NCBI RefSeq assembly: GCF_030445035.2
Contig: NC_080677.1
Span: forward strand, 114,879,263 to 114,943,262
DNA: 64,000 nucleotides
Reading direction: 5' to 3'
From: Dasypus novemcinctus
Lineage: Eukaryota; Chordata; Mammalia; Cingulata; Dasypodidae
The stretch's first letter is position 1, and each line of letters begins with the position of its first letter. The position numbers and the translations under genes were made by a program. Shown here piece by piece: positions 34,943 to 46,300 of the stretch. The notes beneath the pieces were generated by a model. It made no database searches, was not told the origin of the DNA, and worked only from the letters and a program-made list of their open reading frames with translations.

Positions 34943-35929
34943 AGACTTGGCTGAGTCAAGTTTTCACGTGGACCGGTTGGCAAGTAAAAATTGTTATAGC
35001 TGTCTCCCAGCATCCCCTTCCTCTTGGCAGTCAATCGCTGTAGTTCAAGGAGACCCTACCCCTTCTGGTTATAGTTGATTGGGGAGCACTTGACACCAGC
35101 TTAATGAATCGCATTTCTTTCCCATGTATTTGAAATTGGTAAGGAAGGAGAAATCCAATCTTTCTTTGTAGTCAGGCCATTTAATGAGTAAACTCAGGTA
35201 AGTTACAGTGGCCATATTCTGGAATGCCAAGAGACTTGGATGGCAGAGGCAGTCAGATTGACAGAGAGGGAGTGAGAGAAAGAGAAAATAAGGTAGATGA
35301 ATTGAGAAAAGCAGAAATGGAGAGAAAATGCTCCCTAAATTCTTGATAGGTTTCATTTTCTTCATTGATGGCCATTGTATGTCTATCATTTCCATTTGGG
35401 TTAAGTTAATATGATTTGGTTTTTATTATCTGGAACCAGAGTACTACTTTCTAGAGCAGATCAGGGTGAATTCAGAAGGCTGAAAGCCAAGAGAGAAGGG
35501 TGGTCTTGTTCTTTAAATGTGTTGAGGTTGTTGAAATATTTGAGATACTTGAAGACAAGGAGCTGGAGGTGGCCAGCTGTTTAACAGGAGAGAGGGCGCT
35601 GGAGAGTGCACTGTCCATACTAGACACATGACAACCATTTGTTGATCCTTTATATGTGGTATTTCCCCACAGCTCAACTAGGGAGTACTGTTGCCCTATT
35701 ATAGAGGAGGAAGCGATTTCAGAAGTTGACTTGTGTTTTTAAGACTGCCAGTTTAGCGTATAAGGCGGCCATGAATTGGATACAGTTGTGCACGTAACAG
35801 CTACCATTGACCGTTAGCTCGGATTACATAGCATATCCATGGAGTTTTTTAAATATACAAACCTCTTCCGGTAATGTATATTGCTAAAACTGTAATAGGT
35901 TATTCTGCTGTGCAGCTAGGAATGTGAAA
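34943..35929. other. Spacer upstream of STMP1
   Basis: Mixed-composition spacer; a possible MIR-like stretch near 35640-35760. No gene. Confidence 0.4.
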
Positions 35930-35959
35930 TGCTGGTTCAAACCGTCCATTAGTTCGCGG

Positions 35960-36085
35960 AATGTTAAACCAGCCTGTGCCCTAAAATTGTTGGCGTGCTG
36001 GTAATAATACCGTTCCCTGGCCCCAGATCCAGGTTTACACGAGCGGAATTTTGAGACTGGGGCCTGGGTATATGAATGTTTAAGG
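35960..36085. mobile_element. Possible MER5A relic abutting the CpG island
   Basis: 'ccctggccccagatccaggt', 'ggaattttgagactggggcc' and 'tgggtatatgaatgttta' follow the internal order of MER5A, diverged. Lies just upstream of the STMP1 promoter. Confidence 0.45.
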
Positions 36086-36099
36086 CTACCGCACTAGAC

Positions 36100-36530
36100 G
36101 GGACCTCCATTACAAGCAGCGAGCCCGAAACGCTCCGCCAAGCGCAGGGGCGCCGCAAACCGACTTCCGGGTGCGAGGGGCGCGGCCGCGCGGCCGCAGT
36201 GGGAGCCGAAGCGGGCGGGGCGGGGCGTGACACGGAAGTTAACCCTGGGTTCGGCCCCTCGCGGTGGAGGCGGCGAGGCTCTGGCCTGCTCCCAACTGCA
36301 GTCTCTCTGTAGCCTCATCCTCCCCACCGACATCATGCTCCAGTTCCTGGTGAGTGGAACTGTGGAGAAGAGGGGCGAGGGGCGCGAGGCCTGGGAGACC
36401 TCGGGTCCCTGTCCTCCCTCTGGGGCTCCCGACGCCGCGGAGGTCTTGGCCGGGACACTGAGCGCGGGTTTCGCGGTCTCCTCAAGCCCCCGCGCCTACT
36501 CGTCTTTCGGAGCGGGATGTGCGGTTTGGT
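36100..36530 (+). promoter_or_regulatory. CpG island / STMP1 promoter
   Basis: CpG-dense block in AT-rich surroundings. GC boxes 'gcgggcggggcggggcg' lie near 36211-36227. ETS/GABP-type sites occur in both orientations (acttccggg near 36162, acacggaag near 36230). A palindromic cgcggccgcgcggccgc lies near 36180-36197. No TATA box is evident, as in housekeeping mitochondrial genes. Transcription most likely starts between about 36230 and 36310; the exact site is not visible. Confidence 0.85.
36335..36349 (+). CDS. STMP1: STMP1 coding exon 1 (5 codons)
   Basis: ATG CTC CAG TTC CTG, then donor gtgagt at 36350. Too short for an ORF scan; recognised because the three exons join in frame. Confidence 0.95.
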
Positions 36531-39500
36531 TTCTGCCTTGCCCCAGATCCCTTTGGCAGTATTTTCCTGTAGCCATTCAAGTTTCTAAAACATCTAGGTG
36601 CCAGAGCATGCATTTTTAAAACTTGTTCTGTGCGGTTCCCTGTGCAATCCTCGTGTTACAGCGTCTGTTTTTAAAACTTTTTGTTTTCTTCCTTTCTTGC
36701 CCTCCTGTCACCGGACACAGGCACATATTCCATCTCTGGCTCTGCTGGTTGGCATATTTGAAAACGTATGAGGGTGGGAAGAGCCCGGAATAAACCTTAA
36801 ATTAGTGGGCTTGAGCTGCCAGACTTTGAGGGTGGCAGGTTGCTGAAATGAGTCTGAAACTGATGTAAAAGTAGTTTTTCCTAAATGCTTTTGTTTGGGG
36901 CGTGGGGGTGGAGTGGAATGAGTGTTACTATGAGTAAGCAAATTATCTCACATGACTTCTTATTTTAGTTTAACCGGTATTTCCAAGATTGCCTAGCGGA
37001 GGCTTTAGGAGGACTTGCCAGTCAGATTTCCAATTGAAGTCTTTATAACAAATTTTCGTGTGTTCAAAAACTTGATTCTTTTAACCTCTAATTCTAATAA
37101 AAGGCACATATTCTAGTATCTTTCAGATGGCCAATGGAAATCTCATGCGCTGGGGATCAGATAGAAGTGCCGGTTTTGTCCTTTTGAAAGATAATTGACT
37201 TTTAAATCTCTAGTCCAAAAGAAGTGCTTCTTGACATAAACTGTTCAACTAAGACAAGGCTGCCCTTCTGTTTCTGGAAGTTTCTCCAGTGTCCTAAGTA
37301 GGCGTTAACCTAGGAGTTAATAGAAATAAACATTATCATTTACTTGTAAGAAATGCTCAGGTTAAAAGCAGTATCAGCCCAGAATAAGATGAAATTGAGC
37401 CTCCTTCTAAATCTGCAACTTATCGATAAACTGGCAGGACTTGGATGCAGTTACAGTTAAGTCTATAAGTGTTTTTCCAGATTGAGTTTTTTTGGTTTTG
37501 GAATTTTTGCTGTATATGAACATGGATGTGACATTTGAGAATTCAGAATTCTCAGCATTTAAGCAATTGATTAAATTCCTGGTTCAGAAGTAACTCATAA
37601 CACTGGTGTTCTCTAACCTTCTGTTTTTCCACCTCCTCAGTTCGTCCACCTCCTCGCTGCTTTTGTTGAATCATTCTTTCAAATGATTCTCTATATGAAC
37701 TTGGGCAAGTTTTTATCTTTGCTTTTAGTCATTTCATTTATAAAACTGGGGTTGAAGTAGATGATCTCTGATTTCTCTAGCTTTTAACTTATGATCAGCC
37801 AGCATGTCGTAGTGCTGAAGAGATCAGACTGCTGGGTTTGAACCCTAGTCCATTGTTTTTAAGCTGGGGAAGCCTGGGCAGATTATTTAAATTCTCTCTC
37901 CTTCATTTCCCACATTTGAAAATGAGAACCTATTGTGTTGAGGATTAAAAATGAATTAGTACATGAAAGTTAAAACAGTGGCTCTTAGTTAGGATTCAGA
38001 TATTGTTCTGCTTCTCTCTTGCAAGGTGTCAATTTTCTGAAATGGGAATTCGTTTACCTGAGAAGGAAGGTGATGGGGAAGGTGATGGAAGTGATGGAAC
38101 AGCCACGTATTACACATGCACATTGTCTAACCATTTTGAAGCACTCTATGTTCCATACAGTTGTCATTCCATGGAACACCAATTGAAAACCACTGCACTG
38201 GATTGTGTTGCTTATATATTCCTTTCATTGTTCCTTCCTCTTTGCATTAAAATATCCACCCATCATCCCTATCGTGAAAACTTTTTTCTGTGATCCTGTT
38301 ACCTCCTCTACCTTTTATTCTAGTAGTTTCCTTAATTGCAGTAAGATTTAGCTCTAGTTTTGTTTTTTTTTTTAAGATTTATTTATTTCTCCCCTTCTCC
38401 CTCCACTGCCTCATTGTCTGCTCTGTGTCCCTTTGCTGTGTGTTCTTCTTTGTCTGCTTGTCTTCTCTTCAGGTGGCACCAGGAACCGATCCTTGATCCT
38501 TCCAGAGTGGGACAGAAATGCTCAATCTCTTGTGCCATGTCAGCTCCCTGGACCACTGCATCTCTTATTGTCTACTCTGTGTCTCTTTTTGTTGCATCAT
38601 CTTGCTGTGCCTGCTTTCTGCTTGGGCCAGCAGTCCTGTGCGGGCCAGCTTGCCTTCACCAGGAGGTCCTGGGAATTGAACCCTGGACCTCCCATATGGT
38701 AGTTGCTTAAGCCACATCCATTTCCCTAGCTCCAGTTTTTTGTTTTTTGTTTTCAGAAAACTTGAAACTTGAAGGGAAGGCAGCTTTGTGCTCATTGCTG
38801 GCAGCTTTATGTTCATTGCCTATTGTAATTTGTTGCTCAAAGCCCAACTGCTTAAGCCACATCCATTTCCCTAGCTCCAGTTTTTTGTTTTTTTGTTTTC
38901 AGAAAACTTGAAACTTGAAGGGAAGGCAGCTTTGTGCTCATTGCTGTCAGCTTTATGTTCATTGCCTGTTGTAATTTGTTGCTCAGAGCCCAATTGCTTA
39001 AGCCACATCCATTTCCCTAGCTCCAGTTTGTTTTTTTCAGAAAACTTTTGAAACTTGAAGGTATGGCAGCTTTATGTTCATTGCCTGTTGTAATTTGTTG
39101 CTTTTCTTTTTCTTTTCTTACCTCTTAAAGTCTGCAGCATTTGATATTCTCAACCATCTCTTTAATCCCTTTTTTCTTGGCTCTTGCCTTTGTAGTCATA
39201 CCTTGGTACTCGACTGCTTTGAACTTGTCGAATTTGGTACTTGACACATTTTGACATGAAAATTTTGTCCTGGTACTTGTCGCTTGTTTGATACTCAACA
39301 CGCAAGCTAGAACTTGTCGGTGTTGGTTGTCTCATGAGTCGCTACCCTTTCCATCTGAAACAGGGTCACTTGTTAAGCAGTAGCTCTTACCCTGTGCATA
39401 TCCCACTGCTGTCTTGTCTTAGCTTCTGTGGTCGTTTTGTGTATTTTTGTATTTGTTTTTCTTCATCATGGGTCCTAAGAAAATGAGTAGTGATAGTGCT

Positions 39501-40266
39501 GAGCAGAAAGAAAATTACTTTGCATCACCATTGAGCAAAAAACCCAAAATATTAGGTAAATATGAGAGCAGTATTCCCATTACTGATCTTGCTAGGGAAT
39601 ATGGTATGCCTATAACAACTGTCTCTACCTCATTAATAATAAAGAAGTGATTAAAAAAATGGCAGATGTTGCTGAAGGAATTCAAGTACTAAAAGCAGTG
39701 TTCCCAAACACTCCAGGGAGTTGACAGCTGTTATTAATTTGGGTAAAGGAGAGGCATTTAGCAGGCAACAGTGTATCGGAAGCCATGATATATGTAAAAG
39801 TGAAAGTGTTGTATGTCAATCTTTTGAAAAACCAGAACCAAGTGATAAAGTGTTGAAGTTTTTAAGGCCAGCCATGGCTGGTTTGATAATTTTAAAAAGA
39901 GGACCGGCATCTGTAGTGTTGTGAGGCATGGCGAGGCAGCGAGTACATTTTTAAGATTTAATTTTATTTGTTTATTTACCTCTCCCCAACCCTCCTTGTT
40001 TGCACATGCTGTGTCTGTCTCTCTTTCTTGTTTCTTTAGGAGGCACCAGGAACCAAACCCGTACCTCTGATGTGAAAGGAAAGCACCTAATCACTTCAGC
40101 CACCTCCATTCCCTGCTTTGTTGTGTCTCTCATTATGTTTTTCTTCTTGTGTCTCTTGTTGTGTCAGCTCACTGTGCCTGTCCATTGTGTCAGCTTGCTG
40201 TCTTGCTTGTCTTTTTAGGAGGCACCAGGAACCTCCACTCCCTGCTTTTTGTTGTGCCTCTTGTTA

Positions 40267-40305
<39 letters not shown>

Positions 40306-43300
40306 CTTATTGCATCAACTTGCCATGCCTGCCTTTTGTGTCAGCTTACTATCTTCTTTAGGAGGCACCAGGAACTGAACCAGGGATCTCTCATGTGGTA
40401 GGTAGGAGCTCAGTCTCTTGAGCCACATCTGCTTCCCCATCAGTGAATTTCAAGACTACATTGAGGCTGAGGGTTTTATTCCCCACCAAGTTTTTAACTG
40501 TGATGAGACTGGAGTTTTTTTGGAAAATAATGCCAAGTAGAACTTAATATCAATAAAAGAAGAAAAGGCATTACCAGGTCAGAAACCAATGAAGGACAGG
40601 CTCATTCTATTGTTGTGTGGGAATGCTAGTGGGGACTTAAAACTCAAGCCTCTACTAGTCTTATCATAGTGAAAACCCATGAGTTTTCAAAAAGCATAAT
40701 GTCATAAAAAGCAAACTCCATGTGATGTGGAGGGCAAACAGCAAAGTTTGGGTCATGAGACAATTTTTCACTGAGTAGATAAATGAAGTGTTTGGTCCCT
40801 CAGTGAACAAGTATTTGCTGGAGAAAGATTAGCCTCTGAAAGCTCTCCTACTTTTGGACAGTGCGCCTGTCCACCCTCCAGGCTTGGAGGATGACATTGG
40901 AGGAGTTCAGCTTCATCTCTGTAAGGTTCCTGCCCCCCAACACTACTCCTCTCATCCAGCCCATGTACCAGCAGGTTATTTCAAACTTCAAAAAGTTATA
41001 TACCAAGGCACTTTCCCAGAGGTGCTTTGAGGTCACCTCTGACACTCTGTTGACACTCACAGAATTCTGGAAGGAGCATTTCAATATTCTTCACTGCCTT
41101 AACCTTATTGATAAGGCCTGGAACAAAGTCTCTTATAGGACATTGAATTCAGCATGGAAGAATTTGTGGACAGAAGCTCTGACTCAGACTTTGAAGGGTT
41201 TGAAGTTGACCCCAAGCCTGCAGGTACAGAGGGTACAGTTGTATAGGATATTGTGTCTTTGGGCCAATCCATTGGTCTGGAGGTCGATGCTGCTGAGTTA
41301 GTGGAGGAACATTGTAAAGAGCTTAGTACTGAGGAGCTGAAGGAACTACAGAAGGAGCAGCAACATGATGGTGGCTGAAGGGATTTCTTCAGGTGAGAAG
41401 GATGTATCCAGTTCCTTGATAAAAGAAATGTGTGCAAAATGGACAGAAGTTCAAAACTTTTGTGGAGAAGTACCATTCAGATAAAGCTCTGATAAGCAGA
41501 AATGTGACTTTATTGAGTGACCAATTTTACACTTTCAAGGAATTCTGAAAAGACAGAAAACAGTCATCATTGGATAAGTTTTTAGTGAAGGTGACTAAGA
41601 GTGTGTCAAAACCTTTGATGCAAGTTGAAAAAGGGCAGAAAAGAAAACATCTGAAGTGCAAGTGCCTGTTGTTCTATTGGAGGGAGACTCCTTCCCAGCA
41701 GCACTCCATGTAACCTCTCCTCCTCACCACTCTCCTTCTACCATCCCATTAGGTCATGGACTCTTCTCAGTACAGGCATAGTGAAGTTTTTATTTTATTT
41801 AATCTAAGTACGTATTTAATTTTGTGTTTATTTCTCAAATAAGGTACTGGTATACAATCCAATCTTTTTACACATTGCCTTCAAAATGTGCATTGTCTTT
41901 GGTTTGGGAACATAATTTACACTTATTTACATTATTCTTACGGGAAACATTTTTTTGCTACTTGTGGTACCTCCTGGAACCAATTAATGACAATTACTGA
42001 GGTACAACTGTATCATTGCTTTCCAACATTCTTTCACATTATAACACATAGAATTGTTGTTATGGAAGAACCTGCACAGATTGAAGGTGATTGGCTCTGG
42101 GTGCTGGGGATCAGTATCTTGGTGCACCAGTTGGAAATTGCCCTGTCTAATCACTCCTTTGCTTTACTGGCATCTTTTGGTTCCTGGGAATTGCTCAAGG
42201 TTCAGTTCTTGACCCTCTGTTCCTTTCTCCAAACCCACCCTTAGGGAGTGTGTTCCTTGTCATGCCATTGTCTCCTCTTTGCTTATAGCTACCAAAAAGC
42301 TGTAGTCCTTTTTTTCTGAGTTTCACTTTTCTGTCATCAACTGCCTACTGAACAACCCTTGTCTTCTATCTCAGACCCAACATATCTGAGCCCATTACTT
42401 CTCTTTCTCTGACCTAATTTATTTGTTTCCCCTAGAAGTGCCCGCTCTAGGAGTTTGATATAGTTATGAATTCCAAAAATAGACATTGGATTATGTTTGT
42501 AAGTTGTTCTGACCTGGGCATGATTAAATTATGTTTAGGACTTTGATTGGGCTATGTTAGTAGTGTGTTAAGTCCCTGCCCCTTGGTGGGTGGGGACTCA
42601 CAGATAAAAGACATGGCAAAGGACAGAGTTGGAGAGTTTGATGCTGGAGTCTTGAGCGGAAGCCCCGGAAAGTAAGCACAGAGAGGAAAGAGAAGCAGGC
42701 CCCAGGAAGAGAGGACCTGAGCCAGGAGAAGAACACAGAGGAGTAGAGATGGCTACTTAGACATGGCGGAAACCCTGGGGAGAGAGACAGAGCTGTTCGC
42801 CTGATAGTCTACAGCTGACCTTGTGGAGAAAACAGGACCTGAGCCCAGAGAGAAGCAAAAGTAGAAAGCCTCATAGTCTGCAACTGACCTTGTGGAGAAA
42901 CCAGGACCTGAGCCCAGACAGAAGCAAGACCTGGGAATAGAGGAACCCAGGAAACCTGAACCCTGGCAGACATTGGCAGCCATCTTGCTCCAACATGTAG
43001 AAATAGATGTGGATGAGGGAAGTAACTTGGGCCTATGACCTGGTATCTGTAAGCACCTACCCCAAATACATACCCTTTATAAAGTCCAACAAACTTCTGC
43101 TCTTTTTTGTGTTAGCACCCCTTTGGCTGACTTATATACTGATGTCAGTCTTTTTTTTTTTAAACATTATTTTTATTTTTTAAAGATTTATTTATTTATT
43201 TATTTCTCTCCCCTTCCCCCCACCCCCACCCCGGTTGTCTGTTCTGTGTCTGTTTGCTGCGTCTTCTTTGTCCGCTTCTGTTGTTGTCAGCGGCACGGGA

Positions 43301-46300
43301 ATCTGTGTTTCTTTTGGTTGCGTCATCTTGTGTCAGCTTTCCGTGTGGGCGGTGCCATTTTGAGGCAGGCTGCACTTTCTTTCGCGCTGGGTGGCTCTCC
43401 TTACGGGGCGCGCTCCTTGCACGTGGGGCGCCCCTACGCGGGGGACACCCCTGTGTGGTAGGGCACCCCTTGCGTGCATCAGCACTGTGAATGGGCCAGC
43501 TCCACATAGGTCAAGGAGGCCTGGGGTTTGAACCACAGACCTCCCATGTGGTAGACTGATGCCCTAACCACTGGGCCAAGTCCGCTGCCCCATAATTTTA
43601 TTGATACATATTAATAAGCATAATTCATACAAAGTGTGCATTCATTGGTATTTGGTATAATTACATAGTTGTGCATTCATCACTTCAGTCATTATTAGAG
43701 CCATTTTCATTATTGCAGTATGATAATAAAAAGCAGACAAACAAAATTCTTCACCTCTCAATCTCACTATCTCTCCTATATATAACTATCTTTGGCAATT
43801 CTTGCACAATTTTTTATTAAGCAGTTCTATTGAGATATATTCATATGGAATATGATCTAACTAAAACGTAATATCAATAGCTTTTAGTATATTCACAATG
43901 TTGTACATTCATCATCACAAAAAATACAATTATTTCATTACTCCAAAAAGAAAAACTCCACATCCCTTAGCATACCTACCCAAGCCCTTTATGGCCATTA
44001 ATCAAATTTTATTTTGATAAATTGATTTATATTTGCATTTTATATAAATGGAACCATACAGTATGTTACACAGTATATTTAGTACATAGTAGCAAAGTCA
44101 TACATTATTTGTCCTTTTGTGTCTGGCTTGCTTCATTCAACATAATGTCGTCCAGGTTCATCCATGTTGTCATATGCTTTACCACTTCATTTCTTCTTAC
44201 AGCTGCATAATATTCCATCATATGACTATACCACAGTTTATCTATTCATTGGTTGATGGACACCAAGATTATTAACAACTTTTGTCAATCGTGAATAGTG
44301 CTGCTGTGAACATAAATGTGCAGATGCCTATTTGTGTCACTGCTGTCAGTTTTTCTGGGTATATACCCAGTAGTGGTATTGCAGGGTCACATGGCAAATC
44401 TATATTCAACTTCTTTAGGAACTGCCAAACAGTCCTCCACAGTGGCTGTACCATTTTGCATTCCTACCAGTAGCGAATAAGTGTTCTGTCTCTCCATGGC
44501 CTCTCCATTACTTGTAGTTCTCTGTATTTTTCATAGTGGCTGTTCTGATAGGTGTGAAATGATGACTCATTTTAGTTTTGATTTGCATTTCCCTAATCAG
44601 TAGTGATGTTGAACATTTTTTCACTTTTTTTTTTGCCATTTGTATTTCGTCTTTGTACAAATGTCCTAGTCTTTTGCACATTTTTTATTCAGGTTGTTTG
44701 TTTTGTTGAGTTATAACATCTCTTTGTATCATGGATATTAAACCCTTATTGGACATGTGATTTCCAAATATTTTTTCCCATTGAGTCAGCTGCCTTTTCA
44801 CCCTTTTGACAAAGTTCTGTTGGGTGCATTCGTTTTTAATTTTAAGGTCCCATGTATCTATTTTTCCTTTTTAGTGTGTGCTTTGGGTGTAAGAATTTAA
44901 ACAAGATTCGTGTTAATTCTTTTTGAAATGCTTGGTAGAATTCACCTGTAAAGCCATCAGGTTCTGGACTTTGTTTGGAGATTTTTGATGACAGATTCAA
45001 TCTCTTTAAATGTTACTGGTTTCTTAAGTTCTTTTTTTTTCTGTAGCATCAGTGTAGTTTGTGCATTTCTAGGAATTTGTCCATTTCATTTAGATCATCT
45101 GGTGTGTTGACATACAGTTTTTCATAGTATTTTCTTATTGATCCTTTTCTGTGGAGTCATTTGTAACATCCCACCTATCATTTCTTTCTTTTTTTAATAT
45201 ATTTTTTTATTTTTTAAAAGATACTTAGATAACATAAATGTTACATAAAAAATATAAGGATTCCCATATTCCCCTGTGTGGGAAAGAGTTTCACCTGTTT
45301 TACCTAGATATTGCCTTATTATAGATGTTGCAGTTGGAATCCCTATTATTATAGTTGATGTTGCAGTTCTGATAACTAACAGCTGCTTGGGCGTTTCCAA
45401 TAAATATGATGTGGAAACAAGGGTCCAGGCTCTCAGTTCCCAAAGCTGTGAGAACCCTGTTCCCATCTTTATCTCCTCTTGTGTCTTTCTCTCTGACCTT
45501 TATTTCGTAAAGTTCTGCGTCTCCTTCCCTTCGAGCCAGCCTATCACTGAGCTGGTTCTCAGCAACTGGAGGCCCGATCAGGGACCCGAAGGGAAGAAGG
45601 ATTGCCTCGAGTGAAACTAAAGTTTATGTAACAGCGCAGAGCCCTGAGTGGTTTGGAAAGCCTTCGAGGTCTTCGAGGGTTTGCTTGTATTTCCCCAGGA
45701 GAAAGAGAATGTCCTGTGTGGGTACCAGCTCGTTGGATAAAGCCATACTACGAAGGCCAAGAGACAACAAAAGTTCCTGTGGAACCCAGAACTCTGGTCA
45801 TGCAGATGGAGAGACACATGCTGGAAACGCACAGCTGGGACTCATTCTGAAGACTGGAATGGCTTTACATCAAAGTATTTAAACTACAGAACTTGTTCAA
45901 GCACGGCATCATAGAGCAAGTATGACTTCGGGACAGAAAGAGATTAAGAAAGAAATTGAGAAGAGGAAAACTGAAAAAGAAATGTTGAATTATAAAAGGA
46001 AGCAATGAAGAAATTCTAGATGAATAATTTGAAACTGCTTTTGTGTTTGTTCAATATCAGTGTGTGTGTTGTAATTGTTTCAGTGTGTGTGAAAAAGAAA
46101 GAGAGAAAGAAAAAGAGAAGGGTGGGTGCCCAGAGCAGGGCAGGTGCCCAGAAAGAAAGAAAAAGGGATAGAAAGAGAAAAAGGAAGGAAAAAAGAAAAA
46201 GAGAAAAAGGAAGAGAGAAAAATGAAAAGAGAAAAAAAGGAAGAGAAAAAGGAAAAAGAGAAAAGGGAAAAGAGAAAGGAAAAGGAGGAAGACAAAAAGG

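Larger units (their letters stand above)
39195..42010 (+). mobile_element. Tigger (pogo-type) DNA transposon, inactive
   Basis: Terminal inverted repeats: left 'gtcataccttggtact', right 'actgaggtacaactg'. Flanking TA lies at 39193-39194 and 42011-42012, the Tc1/mariner-pogo target. About 2.3 kb after removing one SINE, close to full length for Tigger. Internal DNA is a decayed CENP-B-like transposase. Old mammalian insertion, older than the SINE inside it. Confidence 0.88.

Noticed and set aside
36227-36619. 130-codon frame across the STMP1 first exon
   Set aside because: Reads in a different frame through CpG island and donor site; the real start at 36335 gives the conserved MLQFL.
40269-40303. 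(TG)n run as a possible regulatory Z-DNA site
   Set aside because: It is a simple repeat within a SINE inside a dead transposon; no support for a function.
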